Below, piece by piece: positions 11,879-23,292 of a DNA stretch of 64,000 nucleotides. Every line of letters begins with the position of its first letter. Position 1 is the first letter of the stretch. Origin of the DNA: Helianthus annuus (Eukaryota; Streptophyta; Magnoliopsida; Asterales; Asteraceae); contig NC_035444.2 in the NCBI RefSeq assembly GCF_002127325.2, forward strand, positions 38,789,226 to 38,853,225. Direction: 5' to 3'. Below the pieces are notes generated by a model. It was not told the DNA's origin, made no database searches, and saw only the letters and a program-made list of their open reading frames with translations. Position numbers and translations under genes: made by a program.

Positions 11879-12339
11879 AAAATACCAAGGCTTAGTGACC
11901 GCAGCATTGAACCCTTCAAGATATAAGTAACATAAGGAAAACACAGCACCAACAAAGACAATTACACAAACAAAAATACAAGGAAAAGAATAAAACAACA
12001 ACACAAAACAAAAGGTTGTGTGCAACTTAGAATCAAAAATACCTAGTAAAGCACCAAGCAACGCCCGGAAGCCTCGAAGACTTCAAGCCACAAGTTGCTT
12101 AACCAAGTTGCTTTAAAAAATGTACGACATAAAACGAAGGCAACAAAAAAAAGCCACAACATAGCATAAGTACTAGAAAGTTAATAGCATAGCATAAGAG
12201 GCCTTAAGGGCCTTAAAACCTACAAATTGTCCAAACAAGCCTTCAAGGCTTCAACCACCACAGGGACCTAAACGGTTCCCTCCCAAGTTAAAAATTGAAA
12301 AGCATACAAAACATCAAATTGTTTTAAGTGCTAAGAAAG
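11879..12339. other. Element A spacer beyond the antisense ORF
   Basis: No gene is visible. The stretch is A-rich on the plus strand and lies downstream of the antisense ORF, so it may be that transcript's 3' untranslated region. Short repeats of the CCTTCAAGGCTTCAA type recall CCTTTAAGCC repeats near 51,583-51,600, which fits both belonging to A. Confidence 0.4.
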
Positions 12340-14559
12340 CTATGAATATATTGTTAAAACACCAGCAGAAGGCTTTGAAGCCCCAGAACCATCACCCTTA
12401 CCCTTCTTGGCCTTCTTTGTTTTCTTGGCCTTCGGACCACCATCACCTCCAACTGTTGAACCCTCCAGGCTTACTTCTTTGGAAACATCGGAATTCTCTG
12501 AGAAAGTCTCTTCACCATCACCTGAACGAGAACGCTTCTTGGACATGGAACCAAGCACTTCAGCACAAACCATCTCATTCAGCCCAGCTGGTTTTAGTTC
12601 CTGTAAGACGGAAAGAGGTTTACCAAAGCAAGATGAAACTTCACTTACATAAGGGTAAGTCAGCCTTTCCATCTGTTGAACAAACTCGTTAAAAATTCCA
12701 GAACCTTCAGGGCGAAACAAAGGAGATTGTTCTATGGCTTGACCAGACTCGTGAAGTTTGAAACCAACAACCAAGCCCAAATGTTTCCCATAATTCAGCA
12801 ACTTCGTATAGACATCCCCAAGGGCAGATTTAAAATCTTTAGAGTGAAGGAGATAAGTGACAACCTCCTGAAAGCCCTGCTCAATAAGCCATTGGTTATC
12901 ACCAGTAGCCTGAACTACAGAAACCTTCAAACCCTCTTTCTCTTCAGCAAAGGCCTTCTTCTGAACATCTAGGGTTTCTCTATCAGCCTTCAGCTTATCC
13001 GCCTCAAAACTCTTCTTCAAATCATTAATCTCAACCTCATGCATGCGGGTCAACTCACTAACCTTCTTAACCCAAGCCTCATCCTTCTTCGAAAAGCCAT
13101 CATTTTCTTTTTTCATAGCAGCCATGGAAGCCTTCAACTTTTCTTTCTTCTTCGAGAACTCTTCATATTCCTGCATTCCTTTGCGAAAGCGAGTGACACC
13201 TTCAGCAACCAAGGCAGAAAGGTTGCAGAAACTCAACATCAACCTTGAGAGCATGGTGTCACCCTCCATCTCTGATATAGCACCTCGGACACCAGGGGGA
13301 GCAAAATTAGCTAACATGTCAGCACAAACACTTGCATCTTTGAAACTGTCCTCAATCTTCACACTCCAATTCGGAACATAAACTTCATCTTCACTTAAGC
13401 CTTTAACATCCTTGCTTGAGGAACCTTGAACGGGGGTCGCTGCAACCTTCTTACCCAAAGCTTTCTTTTTACCAAGAATAACTAAATTCTTCTCCTTTTC
13501 AGCATCAGGGCCTTGACCCTCAGAAACTTCAATGTCATCACTCAATTCCACATGATCAGAAGAAATGGATTAAGCAGCACTCTTCAACATACGACGAGAA
13601 GAACGACGGGCCAAAGCCTTAGGAACAACAGTCTTGGTAAAACCCTTGACATTTGGAACACTAACATATCCCACATCTTCATATTTGTGCTCAGAACCCC
13701 TAGCAACTGCATCTTCACCCTCTGTAGCTTAAGCATTAGTAAAAACGACATCTGATGTGTCGTCACTTTTCACACAATCCAACGCAGACATGACTGCAAA
13801 ATTTACAAGAAACAAAACATAAGTAAACATTTCAAATGAATGTAAAAAAGCAGAGCAAGGGAAATGCATACCCTGACCGCTCCTCATAAGAACCGGATCC
13901 CGATTAGGTTTATCCCACACTTTTCTAATACCCAACAAAACCAACAAAGGTTCAGGAAAAGGCTGACCCCTTGAAGGACATTCTCGGATGGCCTTAAGAA
14001 AACATTCATCCAAATCAGACTCAGAGGGTTCTGGTTCATTGAAAAAGGCATCTGGGTGCCTCCACACCATTTTAAATGGAACAATTGACTCTGAAACCCA
14101 GAAAAAAAACTGATCTTTCCAGCCACCAAGGGTGGTAACCATGGATGAAATCAAACAAGTATGGACTTTGAAAGTCTAAAAGGTAAACCAATCACCGTTC
14201 TTCGCCAAATGGAAAAACCGGCGGAACAACAACAAGGAGGGATCATAACCGGCAGCCCGGCATAAAACTTCAAAATGTAAAACCCTAGACATACCTTTGG
14301 GATGGTTTTGACCAAAAGAAACTCGGTAATACTCTAAAACATTCAATACAAAGGTTGAAAACGGATGACGAAGATTGGAGAACTCGAAATGGCAACAATA
14401 TAAAGCAATAGACCCAGAAGGGCACTGATCAACGGACTTGTCACAACCCAGTGCAACTGGATTGAACCTCAGACCAATGCCCCGTTCCATACAAAAGGCC
14501 TCTACTTCCTTTTGAGTAAGGCAAGAAAAACTAACAGAAAGATCTTTACGCTCACCCAT
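12340..14559 (-). pseudogene. Antisense ORF of element A: putative gypsy-type transposon domain protein
   Basis: The start codon is at 14,559 (MGERKDLSVSFSCLTQKEVEAF). The N-terminal 130 residues resemble the Pfam family called putative gypsy-type transposon (PF04195, as I recall), with HPFSTFVLNVLEYYRVSFGQ and FFHLAKNGDWFTF. One frame continues to 12,340, broken by a TAG at 14,176 and TAAs at 13,729 and about 13,570. A 78-bp GT-AG intron fits 13,794-13,871, joining SGQ to VMSALD. The C-terminal 400 residues hold a long coiled coil (about 13,000-13,230) and a Lys-rich, nuclear-signal-like tail (KAKKTKKAKKGKGDG). Element B split its 5' leader from the start codon. The role is unknown; Gag-like or chromatin targeting is a guess. 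Confidence 0.7.
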
Positions 14560-14562
14560 GAT

Positions 14563-14972
14563 TGAAGAGGCATGAACCGAGCGGGTCAGTACTTCTACGG
14601 TGATGGAAATAAACCTGGCCACATCTCGTCTTCTTCGCCCGAATCCTAGACCTACAAATAAGAAGAAGATAGAAAAACGGGGCTGTAGATACGGCCGGTA
14701 GGGGAAGAATCCCCTGTTTCCAGCTACAAAAGTGTTTGACCCATATTCGATGCCCTAATAAGGAGGTGGAGACCTCCTTATATAGGAGATATGGGAAAAC
14801 CCTAACCTCAATGGGCCAGACCCAGTTAGCCACAGCCTAGTGTAGTATGTAAACTACAATGCGCTGGGCTTCGCAGGTTAGTACATAATAATAATTAATA
14901 TTTAACATAAAAGTGATAAATTAGCAGGGAAGTCTGACAGCTTTGGGTCGGGTCCAGTACCATACCTCGTCA
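14563..14972 (-). repeat. 3' LTR of element B
   Basis: This 410-bp copy has a minus-strand TATA box, CTATATAAGG, at about 14,776-14,785. It lacks an 18-bp stretch present in the right copy (GGGTTGTCTCTACAAGCC at about 51,178-51,196). The left edge falls two bases beyond the ATG of A's antisense ORF. Confidence 0.88.
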
Positions 14973-17670
14973 TGTCCCCCAGTCTAGTGTTGCTCCCGCG
15001 TGCAAGCGTGGGAGGAGCACTTAGACTTATTAGGAGCTCGGGAGTGAAGATCACTAATTTTAGGCTTACATGTCGTCCGAGTGCGAGAAAGTCGCTGGCC
15101 ACGTTTGTTGTGGTTGTCGTTGGTTGTGAGTAGAGATAATGGAGTAGTGAATATCACACGGTCGTGGAAACTGGTTGGATAAACCCGGCGCAAGCTGATA
15201 GATTGCAGGCAGTTGCCATTTGTACTAGCGCATTGCCATGAGCTCGTTAAGGTTGTGCGTACGTGGTAGGTCTCGTGCACGAGTCTTGGAACAGGCTAGT
15301 TTTGGTAGTTAAGTACCTCGCCTTTGGATGATTTTTTCAGGTGTGGCCCTGCCTTAGCGGTGCGCACATAGTCACGGGGGCCATTGCAGAGTATTCACCC
15401 TTTGATGTGACTTTTGTTAGTTAGCATATGGTACGCTAACGGCGTTCAACCCATTGAAAGAGTCGATGTTGATGTGACGACGATCCCTACCACGCGTCTG
15501 TGTCACCGGGATCCCCGTTGTCGTTCTATACAGCCATTAGTGGTCATAGACGCATATACGGATGTTATGCCACCTTAGGCGAATGTGAAACCGCTGGTGG
15601 TTGTACCAGTCGTTGTTATTGATGATCCGATTATAGCAGTTATCATTGCCATCGGAAACAATGATATACAAGGCACCCCTGCAGAAGTGCTTGCTATGCT
15701 CAGTGACCTTGGAAGGGTGCTTAGAGCGTTATTTATGTTCCCCACAATGTTTTTATAATCATGGGACAAGTACTTGGTTTTCCATCAGTGTTTGTGCATC
15801 TATTACCAAGATACCCACTGGAATGGTAGTGGATGAATACATCTATTACCAAGATGCCCACTCTTAATTAGCGTTGTATAATTTGATCATCTGACTTTGT
15901 TATTATGAAAAATGTTTCGTGTCAGAGTTGTTTTTTTACCGTGATATGCAGTTCAATGCGGTGGTATGTTGTGTTTACAAATGTTTATATGAACACTTGT
16001 AGATATCAGAAAGTGCTTTATAACCCGCGCGACGTTAATGAACACTTGAACGACAAAGTGCTTTCTACGCGCTTGATGTGAGTGAACACTCATTGAGATA
16101 ATAAAATGTTTTATACGCGTTAGGCATGAATGAGCACTTTATGTAAGCTACTACGTGCTTTTCCTGGACGCGCACAGGCGTGTGGAATGCTTATAGTAGG
16201 TGGCATGTCTGTTTACCTCGCCGACTGTGGCGTGAAGGCTTTCTTTTATCCATGTCTCAGACTGGTGTGGAGAATACATATCCGAATAAGTATTTTTCCT
16301 GTCGCATAGCGTGCGGAATACTTATTCGGATAATCAAGTATATTGGTTTTGTCATGCGTTTGTCTTGACTACCAAATTGCATATGTTGTGTCAAGTGGTA
16401 TAGTCGAAGGCCAAATGATGTGAGAAGTATAAATATTGCCTGGCGTATTGAAACATCCACATTATATAAGAGCTGATGCGGGTTAATGTGTAGTGGATAT
16501 CACCTTAATGGGCAGCCTGAGGAAAACTGATCACTTTTAAGGCGTAATAGAGCTATACCATGCTAGTCCCCCAGTTCAATGCTGCTAAAGTATGTTAGTA
16601 GGTTTGAACTTGACAGGTACTAAAAAGAAATCGCAAGTAAACATGCAGTATATACGGACCATCATATAGAGATATATGTATATAGTCAAGTGAACCAAGG
16701 GCATGCAATGAGATGCTTGGTGCATTTGAACAAATGAAGGTGTGTTGCGCCACTAAATAAACAATAAAAAAGAATTGTACCTGGAATTGCGTTGCTAAAT
16801 ATGTAGCTCAACATAATGAACTCCAGCTTAGGTATATCCTTACCAAATTATAGCTTAGTAAAGGGGTAAATGGTGACAAGGACCAACCTACAAGTAAGAA
16901 GATTTGACAAGAAGTTGTTCAACCGATGTCGTTGTTGGAGAAGGGTTTTCAGGTGTGTAAATCGAATGCTCGAACCAAGGCCTTTGGTCTTGGTGACTAC
17001 GTTCTGTAGTGTTTGTAGTGTTACACCGTCCCCTTCCATTGTTTCACTGTTGCTAGATAATGTTAGCAGGGGCGTCATATGCTTGATGTGTCATGTTGGA
17101 GACGGCGAGAACATTATCAGGAAAACTGTCTAGCTTGAGGATGTCTATTCCTACCGATGTGCCTCTCGGTTTTACTAAGTGCCCGCTTTCAAAACTTAGT
17201 TGTAGTTGGGGCGTGAGTGGTTATCCTGCCGTGCTAGTCTCCCAGCCTATTGCTGTTTAAATAAACATTAGTGGCATTGAAATAACAAAGTAGAAAATTG
17301 CATTATTTGTACGTATACATAAGGTTTGCCAAAACACGTCCTACTTAGACAAGGACTATTTTATGTACAAGTCGAAATGATCGAGCTTGGTTGTTTTTTA
17401 ACATATCTTGCCCATGGCGGTATTATACTGCGACGATAATATTTATGTAGTTTCGATCATTTTGAAGAAAATTTACGTATGCTCTTTTTAATGGTAGAGG
17501 TTATCTCTGCCACCAAATTTCAAGTACCAGCTCATGTTAGTTAACGTAAATGCATGTCCATGATGTGGGAGATGATGCGGATGTTGGGGAGGTTACCCGA
17601 CATCCCCTAGTCTTAGTTACATGAATACATGCTCATATATGTTTAAAAGTGGTGCAATAGCAGTTGTACG
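14973..17670 (-). other. B internal region, 3' half, non-coding
   Basis: No gene is visible in 2.7 kb. Four related purine-tract motifs (minus strand, of the ACTGGGGGACTAG type) occur at 14,973-14,985, 16,565-16,576, 17,234-17,246 and 17,601-17,613, several followed by a degenerate GCTGCTAAA box on the plus strand. Degenerate repeats mentioning GTGCTT and GAACACTT lie at 15,990-16,160. The only open frames are short and lack recognisable motifs. Confidence 0.5.
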
Positions 17671-18482
17671 TGTCACACCCCCAAAATCCACCATGCGGAG
17701 TACCACCGCTTGGAGGCGTGACGTGACCAGGATCGAGCCACCAATCATATTGAACAACGTATTTAAGTAAATAAAACCAACCACAATACAATTGGTGACC
17801 AAAAGCCAGTTAACCAAGTTTTAAATTAAACAGCGGAAGCATAATACGTGATATCAAAATATAAGTTCATAGTCCATAAGTTTAAAGTCCAAAACGCAAG
17901 TTTAATAAGTTCATAAGGATTTAAATATTAAGCACGAAACATAACAGTCCGTACACCACAACGACTCCTTCCTCATGCAAGCTCCATAAGCATCTAGCGA
18001 CCTGTAAGGCATGTAACAACGAGTCAACAACAAAGTTGAGTGAGTTCACGTTTGGTTGTTTAGTTTTAAGTTGTTTTCGAAAACGTGGTTTGTCTTTCGT
18101 TGGCGTAATTGCCGTGGGGGTTACCCCGTAGTTGAAAGTAAGATTAACCAGTTCATTCTTTATTACCCAAGCCATTTCCATGATTAGTGGGGGCTTCCCC
18201 ATGTGAACCACTAGACTGTACCATATCGACCACTAACGCAAATAAGTTGTGCCCTACATCAGTGTCTATCATCACTGACGGTTTGCCATAGTCCATTAGT
18301 ACACGCCCGTCCGACTGGCACTGTGTGAGGTTTGTTAAACCTAATAGCGCTATTAACTAATGACCCGCTCGCCATTGGCCTCGGCGATTAAGTCGATATA
18401 AAAATGAGGGACTTATGATAGAGTTTTGTCTAGTAAGTTGTAAGGTTGTTGTCCTACCCAAGGAGGACGAACGTACGTAGTT
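17671..18482 (-). repeat. 3' LTR of element C, first segment
   Basis: This is the 812-bp outer segment of the left LTR, matching 42,592-43,400 with about 15 differences by eye. It ends at the TAGTT target of element D, between the first and second copies of the TCCTACCCAAGGAGGA motif. Confidence 0.9.
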
Positions 18483-20155
18483 TGATGTGCGTGAAGTGTG
18501 ACATATTTTTGATGTATATTTTTAAGCCCTTTTTACACTTTTAGCCAAGTTTTAAATTTATAAAACACGATATTCACTAACACTAAACACACATATGGGC
18601 AAGTGCACCCATCGTGGACGTAGTATAGTGTTGGTAAGATACCGAGGTCGTCCAAGGACACAAGAGCTTTTAGTACCGGTTTATCCTCAACGTCTAATCA
18701 AATCAAAAAGTTAGAAAAGGTTTTTAAACTAGAAAAATAAAAACTAACTAAATGCTGAAAAATAAAAATAAAAAAAAACAGATAGACAAGATGAATCACT
18801 TGGATCCGACTCGTGTATTAGTATAACCTTTGATTATTTTCGCACTTTTGCACTTGTTTAAGAGATTATCTTAGTTATTGTAGTAGGCCCCTCTTTTGGA
18901 GGCGACGTTACCCTCAACCCAGTAGTTTGAGTCAGCAAGGATACAATCCTAAAGGGTTGGATTATTGGAAGATAATGAATTAAGTTATTAATGCAAATTA
19001 TGGTAGGCCCTGCTTTTGGCGGTGACGTTACCCTCAGCTAAGTAGTCTGAGTCAGCAGGGATACAGTCCTAAATAGCCGGGTTATTATATTAATAGTAGT
19101 TAACTTATGAGGGGGTCAAAGAGTTTGGATCCCCGCCATCCAATACCTATGGGCATTGAAGGAGATCCTACTAAACTTGACCCAGGTCCCTTGCAGGACC
19201 TCTAAACGCTGAACAAGGGCAAGACCCTTACTAAACCGTTCCCTTAACCCCCGACCAGGTAGCCAACATACCTCCATATAGACCGTGGAGATATGAATGG
19301 TGAAAATCTTTTATTTTATATAGACAGTAAAATAATGCCAAGACACCACGGACAAACGATAAGGAAAGATCACCTTCAACATAAGTAACTAGTTATTAAA
19401 GTCATTAATACAAAACCAAATAAAAAGTGCAAAAGATTAAAAATAAAAAGTATCATACTAAACACTTGTCTTCACCAAGTGATGTAAGAGACTTAAGCAA
19501 ACATGGCCTTGATTGTCAAGAACTCTTACTATCAACCTTGGATCCCGAGACGACTCACACACTCTACGATGGACAATGGATGATGGTGGTGGATGATGGT
19601 GTTATGGTGGTGGTGGGTGGTGGATGAAGTGTGAGAGAGGTGGTGTGCCAAGGGATGAGTTGAAATGGCTCCAAGCACTCCTATTTATAGGCTGAACAGA
19701 AGCCTGGGCACGGCCCCGTGCCCGTCTGACACTCTCTCTCTTCATTAATTGTAATTCGCAATTACAATTAATGCGCCTGCTGTACTTTCACCACGCCCCC
19801 GTGCTCACTGGACACGGCCCCGTGGTGGGCAATAGAAGCTTCTACAGGTTTGTCTTTTCTGCTGCTTCTTGGGCACGGCCCCGTGCTGGCTGAGCACGGG
19901 GCGTGTTCAGTCTTCTGTTTCCTCTTCTTTGCTTGGGAGGATGCCGTTGATGGTTCGGGCAATTTACTTTTGTTCCTTTTCTTGTATTTATGCTAGAATT
20001 AGCTGTCTTTTTGCTTCTTTTGTGTATTTGAGCTCATTTCATCCTGAAAATACAAAAGGAAGACAAAAACACTCTTTTTCCAACATTAGTACTTAAAAAG
20101 GGTTAGTTTTATGCCTCATTTGATGTAATTTATATGTTGCATTTTACACACATCA
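18483..20155 (-). repeat. 3' LTR of element D
   Basis: This 1,673-bp LTR has its minus-strand TATA box CTATAAATAG at 19,681-19,690, with CACGGCCCCGTG-type motifs just upstream at 19,706-19,905. Compared with the other copy it retains about 47 bp (near 18,904-18,950) and lacks about 21 bp containing one extra motif copy. Few substitutions separate the two, so D is young. Confidence 0.92.
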
Positions 20156-21888
20156 AATACCTCCACACTTGAACTTTTGCTTGTCCTCAAGCAAAACTCT
20201 TTAAATGTGGCTTACACTCCCAAATGGAATGGGTAGAAGAGAAGGTTTTTGGCTTGTCATAGAGTGTCGGGAATCCAAGATTTTTTTGGGTTTTATTTTT
20301 ATTTATTTACAATCCTATTCGTTATGATTTATTTAGAACGTTTCATAAGATAAATTACTTATTAGGGCATAGCATGTCTTTTTAAAATTTCATTTATATA
20401 CAAGTTCACATACCTCACGGGGGATCACTCAACACTCGGCCGAAGGTGTATTTTTAGTGAATCACTCGAGAGCGGCATGGAACTTATTCCTACCATAAGC
20501 TTGCCAAGCAATCAATCCTCCTCCTTTTTAACTTTATACCTTTGTAAATATCAAGAGGACTTTTTGGGTGAAGGGTTAGGCTTGGGCTAAAGTTGGGTGG
20601 TTGGGTTAGTGGTTAGTAAAAGGGCGAAAAGCGTAAAAAGCGTCGGTTTTCGTAAGACCTTTTTTTTTTACTTTTTATTTTAATGAAGCAATTTTTTTCA
20701 AACAAAGTTCTTTTTGATAACCTTGTTTGTTTATTTCTTTTAGCTTCATTATTATCATCATTTTTCTCTTTTTTTTTTTTTTGATAAGGAAGTCATAAGA
20801 AAAACCGCGCTTTGTTACTAAAATAAAGGGTTTAAAATGAAAAAGGGGTTTTGGTGGGAAAAAGGGTGTTTGTTTTGGGTTAAGAAATGAAAAGGTTTAG
20901 GCTCAAAGGGGTTAACTAGGGGGACTTTGGGTAGGTGGTAAAAAAAAAGAAAAATAATGGTGTAGAAATAAAAAGGGGTTAGTCCTAATGCCTCCATCAT
21001 TTACTAACTCGGGTTTAAGTTGGTAAGGACCGGGAATGTATCGTCGTGGTAAGTTCTAGAGTCGTAAGAAACCAAGCGGCTATTCACACAAGAAACGAAA
21101 AATGAGCATTTAGTTTAAAGATGTATATTTGTATGCTCAATAAAGGCTCAAAACTCACTTTTGTGGGAATGGGTTTTTATGTGATCAAGTATATATAATC
21201 AAATTTTAACTAAGCTTGTCATGCCGTTTCATAATTTTCTTATGTTGGTTCTTTTTATCACGACGTTATCTGTAGTAAATTTGTAAAAATATAACCTTTT
21301 TAGAATTTTGAAATTCCCAAATTAAACCAAGACAAGTAAAGAAAAAAAAATGAAAAGTTTTTTGAAAAAATTTGGGGTGTTTAGCGGTTCCAATAGAGCT
21401 TTGTGTAAGGCTTGTAATTAGGACTTGCAAAATTCAAGGTTTTAGCATCCCCCCACATTTAAATTACACATTGTCCTCAATGTGTCCCAAAAATAAGATT
21501 TTCGGTTGATTAGAATGTGTAAAAGTGGGTTAAAAACAAGATTTTATGTTACTGGGTAGCTGAACACGGGGTGGTGTTGGTTGAGCACGGCCCCATGTCT
21601 AGACTGCCAGTACCAAAAGTAAACAGAAGGCTGGGCACGGGGGCGTGTTCAGTGAGTACGGCCCCATGTCCAGATACCTGAACTGGGCATTTCTGCAGAG
21701 TTTTGGGCACGGGGGCGTGTTGGGTGAGCACGGCCCCGTGCTGAACTTGCTGCAATGAAGAAAAATTGTCGAGAGGCTCTGTTTTTGTGCATGGGGTGTT
21801 GGTTCAAGCTTCCCTTAGTATCCTTCACCATCCCGAGTGTGTTTTATTCCTGCAAATTAAAACTAAACTAGAAAGCATAAAAGTTAAA
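20156..21888 (-). other. D 3' internal region, non-coding
   Basis: There is no credible gene. The purine tract abutting the LTR (AAGTGTGGAGGTATT, 20,156-20,171, minus) has a relative at about 21,446-21,462 (AAATGTGGGGGGATGC). Paired GC-rich motifs lie at 21,560-21,745. The layout matches 2,900-4,640 of H. Confidence 0.6.
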
Positions 21889-23292
21889 CTAATCTAAAAC
21901 TAAGGATAGTTTCGCGGAATGCCTCCGTGGTGCGCCACGTTTATAAGGGTCCTTGGCTAGACCCTCCTTATCGGGTGGTTCTGGCTCATCTTCAATTAGG
22001 GGGTCATTATTGCCAAAAGAATATTTCATTGAACGCTCAAGATCTATGCTCCTTTTGAATGCCCCTAACTGAAGAGGTAGATTGTTAAATTTCCGGTTTT
22101 TCAAAGCTTCATGAGTTTTTACAAAAGGTTTTCCCAAGACTAGAGGAGCGTCATCGAGGATGACACAGTCGGTTGGAATAACCATTTGATTTGTTTGAAC
22201 CAAGACATCCTCAACTACACCGATTGATTTTATTACTTTCCGGTTGGATAGAAAAATGGGTATTTGAAGTGGAGCGAAATCACTAATACTTAATTTTTCA
22301 AAAATGTAGTTAGGCATTATGTTAACACAAAGATCTTTATCAATGGTGATATTACTAATAAATGAATTCTGAAAGAAACATGGAACCGGTGTAATGTTAA
22401 TTTCAAAAGGATCTTCTTTTATTAGCGAGGTTTGATCATTAGTTAACTTAACACTTACTATTTCTTTGATTTTAGCACTAGTGTTTAACTCTTTTAAAAA
22501 CTTGGCATGAGGGGTTACTAAACAATGATTTTCGAAAGTAGGTGACAAGAGATTAATTTCTTCAAAATTAGACTCTTCTTGTAATTTAACGTTATCGGAC
22601 TCACCTTTTTTGTTGTTTAACTCATGTGTCGGTTTTTCACTTTCTTGTTCTTCCATTTTTACATTTTCAACTATCTCTACGTTATTATTACAATTTAATT
22701 CTTCTCTTGCGCGGGACTCCTCTTCCCTTGCGCGAGATTCTTTCATGTAACGTTCGATAGTTTTAATGTGTTCTAATATCCTATTGGTCACTTCGGTGAG
22801 AGAAAAAGAATTTGGATCCTCAAAGCTTGAATCCGGTTGTTCGATCCTTGGCTCCTCATAGTACTCATATGAAGTAGATGGTTCACACCATTGTTCTTCA
22901 TTGTAAGTATATGATGGATAAGGGTCGAAACTTTGTTCTTCATAGTACTCATATGAGGTGGGTTGTTCACGCCATGGTTCCTCATAATAAGTGTATGAAG
23001 GTGGTGGCTCATATCTTGAATCTTCAAAGTATGAATATGAAGGTTCATACCTTGGTTCATCAAAATATGAGTATGAGGAAGGAGGTTCATACCTTTGGTC
23101 TTCATAGGATGCGTATGAAGTTGATGGCTCGTACCTGGACTCCTCATAGTAGTTGTATGAGTTGGATGGTTGATATGAGTTATTATATTGAACCGAGCGT
23201 GTGTTACGACAATTAGTGCAATAATTACCCCTATAATCATCCTCATCATAGGTGTAGTTGTAATCTCCTGAGTATTGATCCATAGGAATCAC
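21889..23292 (-). CDS. D-encoded Gag-like protein with a catalytically empty retropepsin-like domain
   Basis: A single open frame of 467 residues starts at 23,292 (MIPMDQYSGDYNYTYDEDDY; Met4 is an alternative), about 370 bases after the primer site. Residues 40-155 are seven or so imperfect repeats of about 16 residues, rich in Tyr, Glu and Pro (unit like SYEYYEEPRYEPP). Residues 165-245 are charged and predicted helical. Residues 305-400 match the retropepsin region of Athila/gypsy elements (VNIMPNYIFEKL, then GVVEDVLVQTNQMVIPTDCVILDD and PLVLGKPF). The active-site segment that family members have between ALC and VNLMP, DLGAS, is missing: here it reads DLCVNIMP. The frame is intact. No zinc knuckle is seen, only one CTNC pair. 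Confidence 0.75.
   Translation of the reverse strand: MIPMDQYSGDYNYTYDEDDYRGNYCTNCRNTRSVQYNNSYQPSNSYNYYEESRYEPSTSYASYEDQRYEPPSSYSYFDEPRYEPSYSYFEDSRYEPPPSYTYYEEPWREQPTSYEYYEEQSFDPYPSYTYNEEQWCEPSTSYEYYEEPRIEQPDSSFEDPNSFSLTEVTNRILEHIKTIERYMKESRAREEESRAREELNCNNNVEIVENVKMEEQESEKPTHELNNKKGESDNVKLQEESNFEEINLLSPTFENHCLVTPHAKFLKELNTSAKIKEIVSVKLTNDQTSLIKEDPFEINITPVPCFFQNSFISNITIDKDLCVNIMPNYIFEKLSISDFAPLQIPIFLSNRKVIKSIGVVEDVLVQTNQMVIPTDCVILDDAPLVLGKPFVKTHEALKNRKFNNLPLQLGAFKRSIDLERSMKYSFGNNDPLIEDEPEPPDKEGLAKDPYKRGAPRRHSAKLSLVLD

Noticed and set aside
17671..18482. A separate solo LTR fragment
   Set aside because: The missing part resumes at 35,461 after a TAGTT duplication, so it is one LTR split by D.
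22878..23249. Met/His-rich ORFs overlapping the D ORF
   Set aside because: They are out-of-frame readings of the Tyr-rich repeat; the periodicity comes from the real frame.
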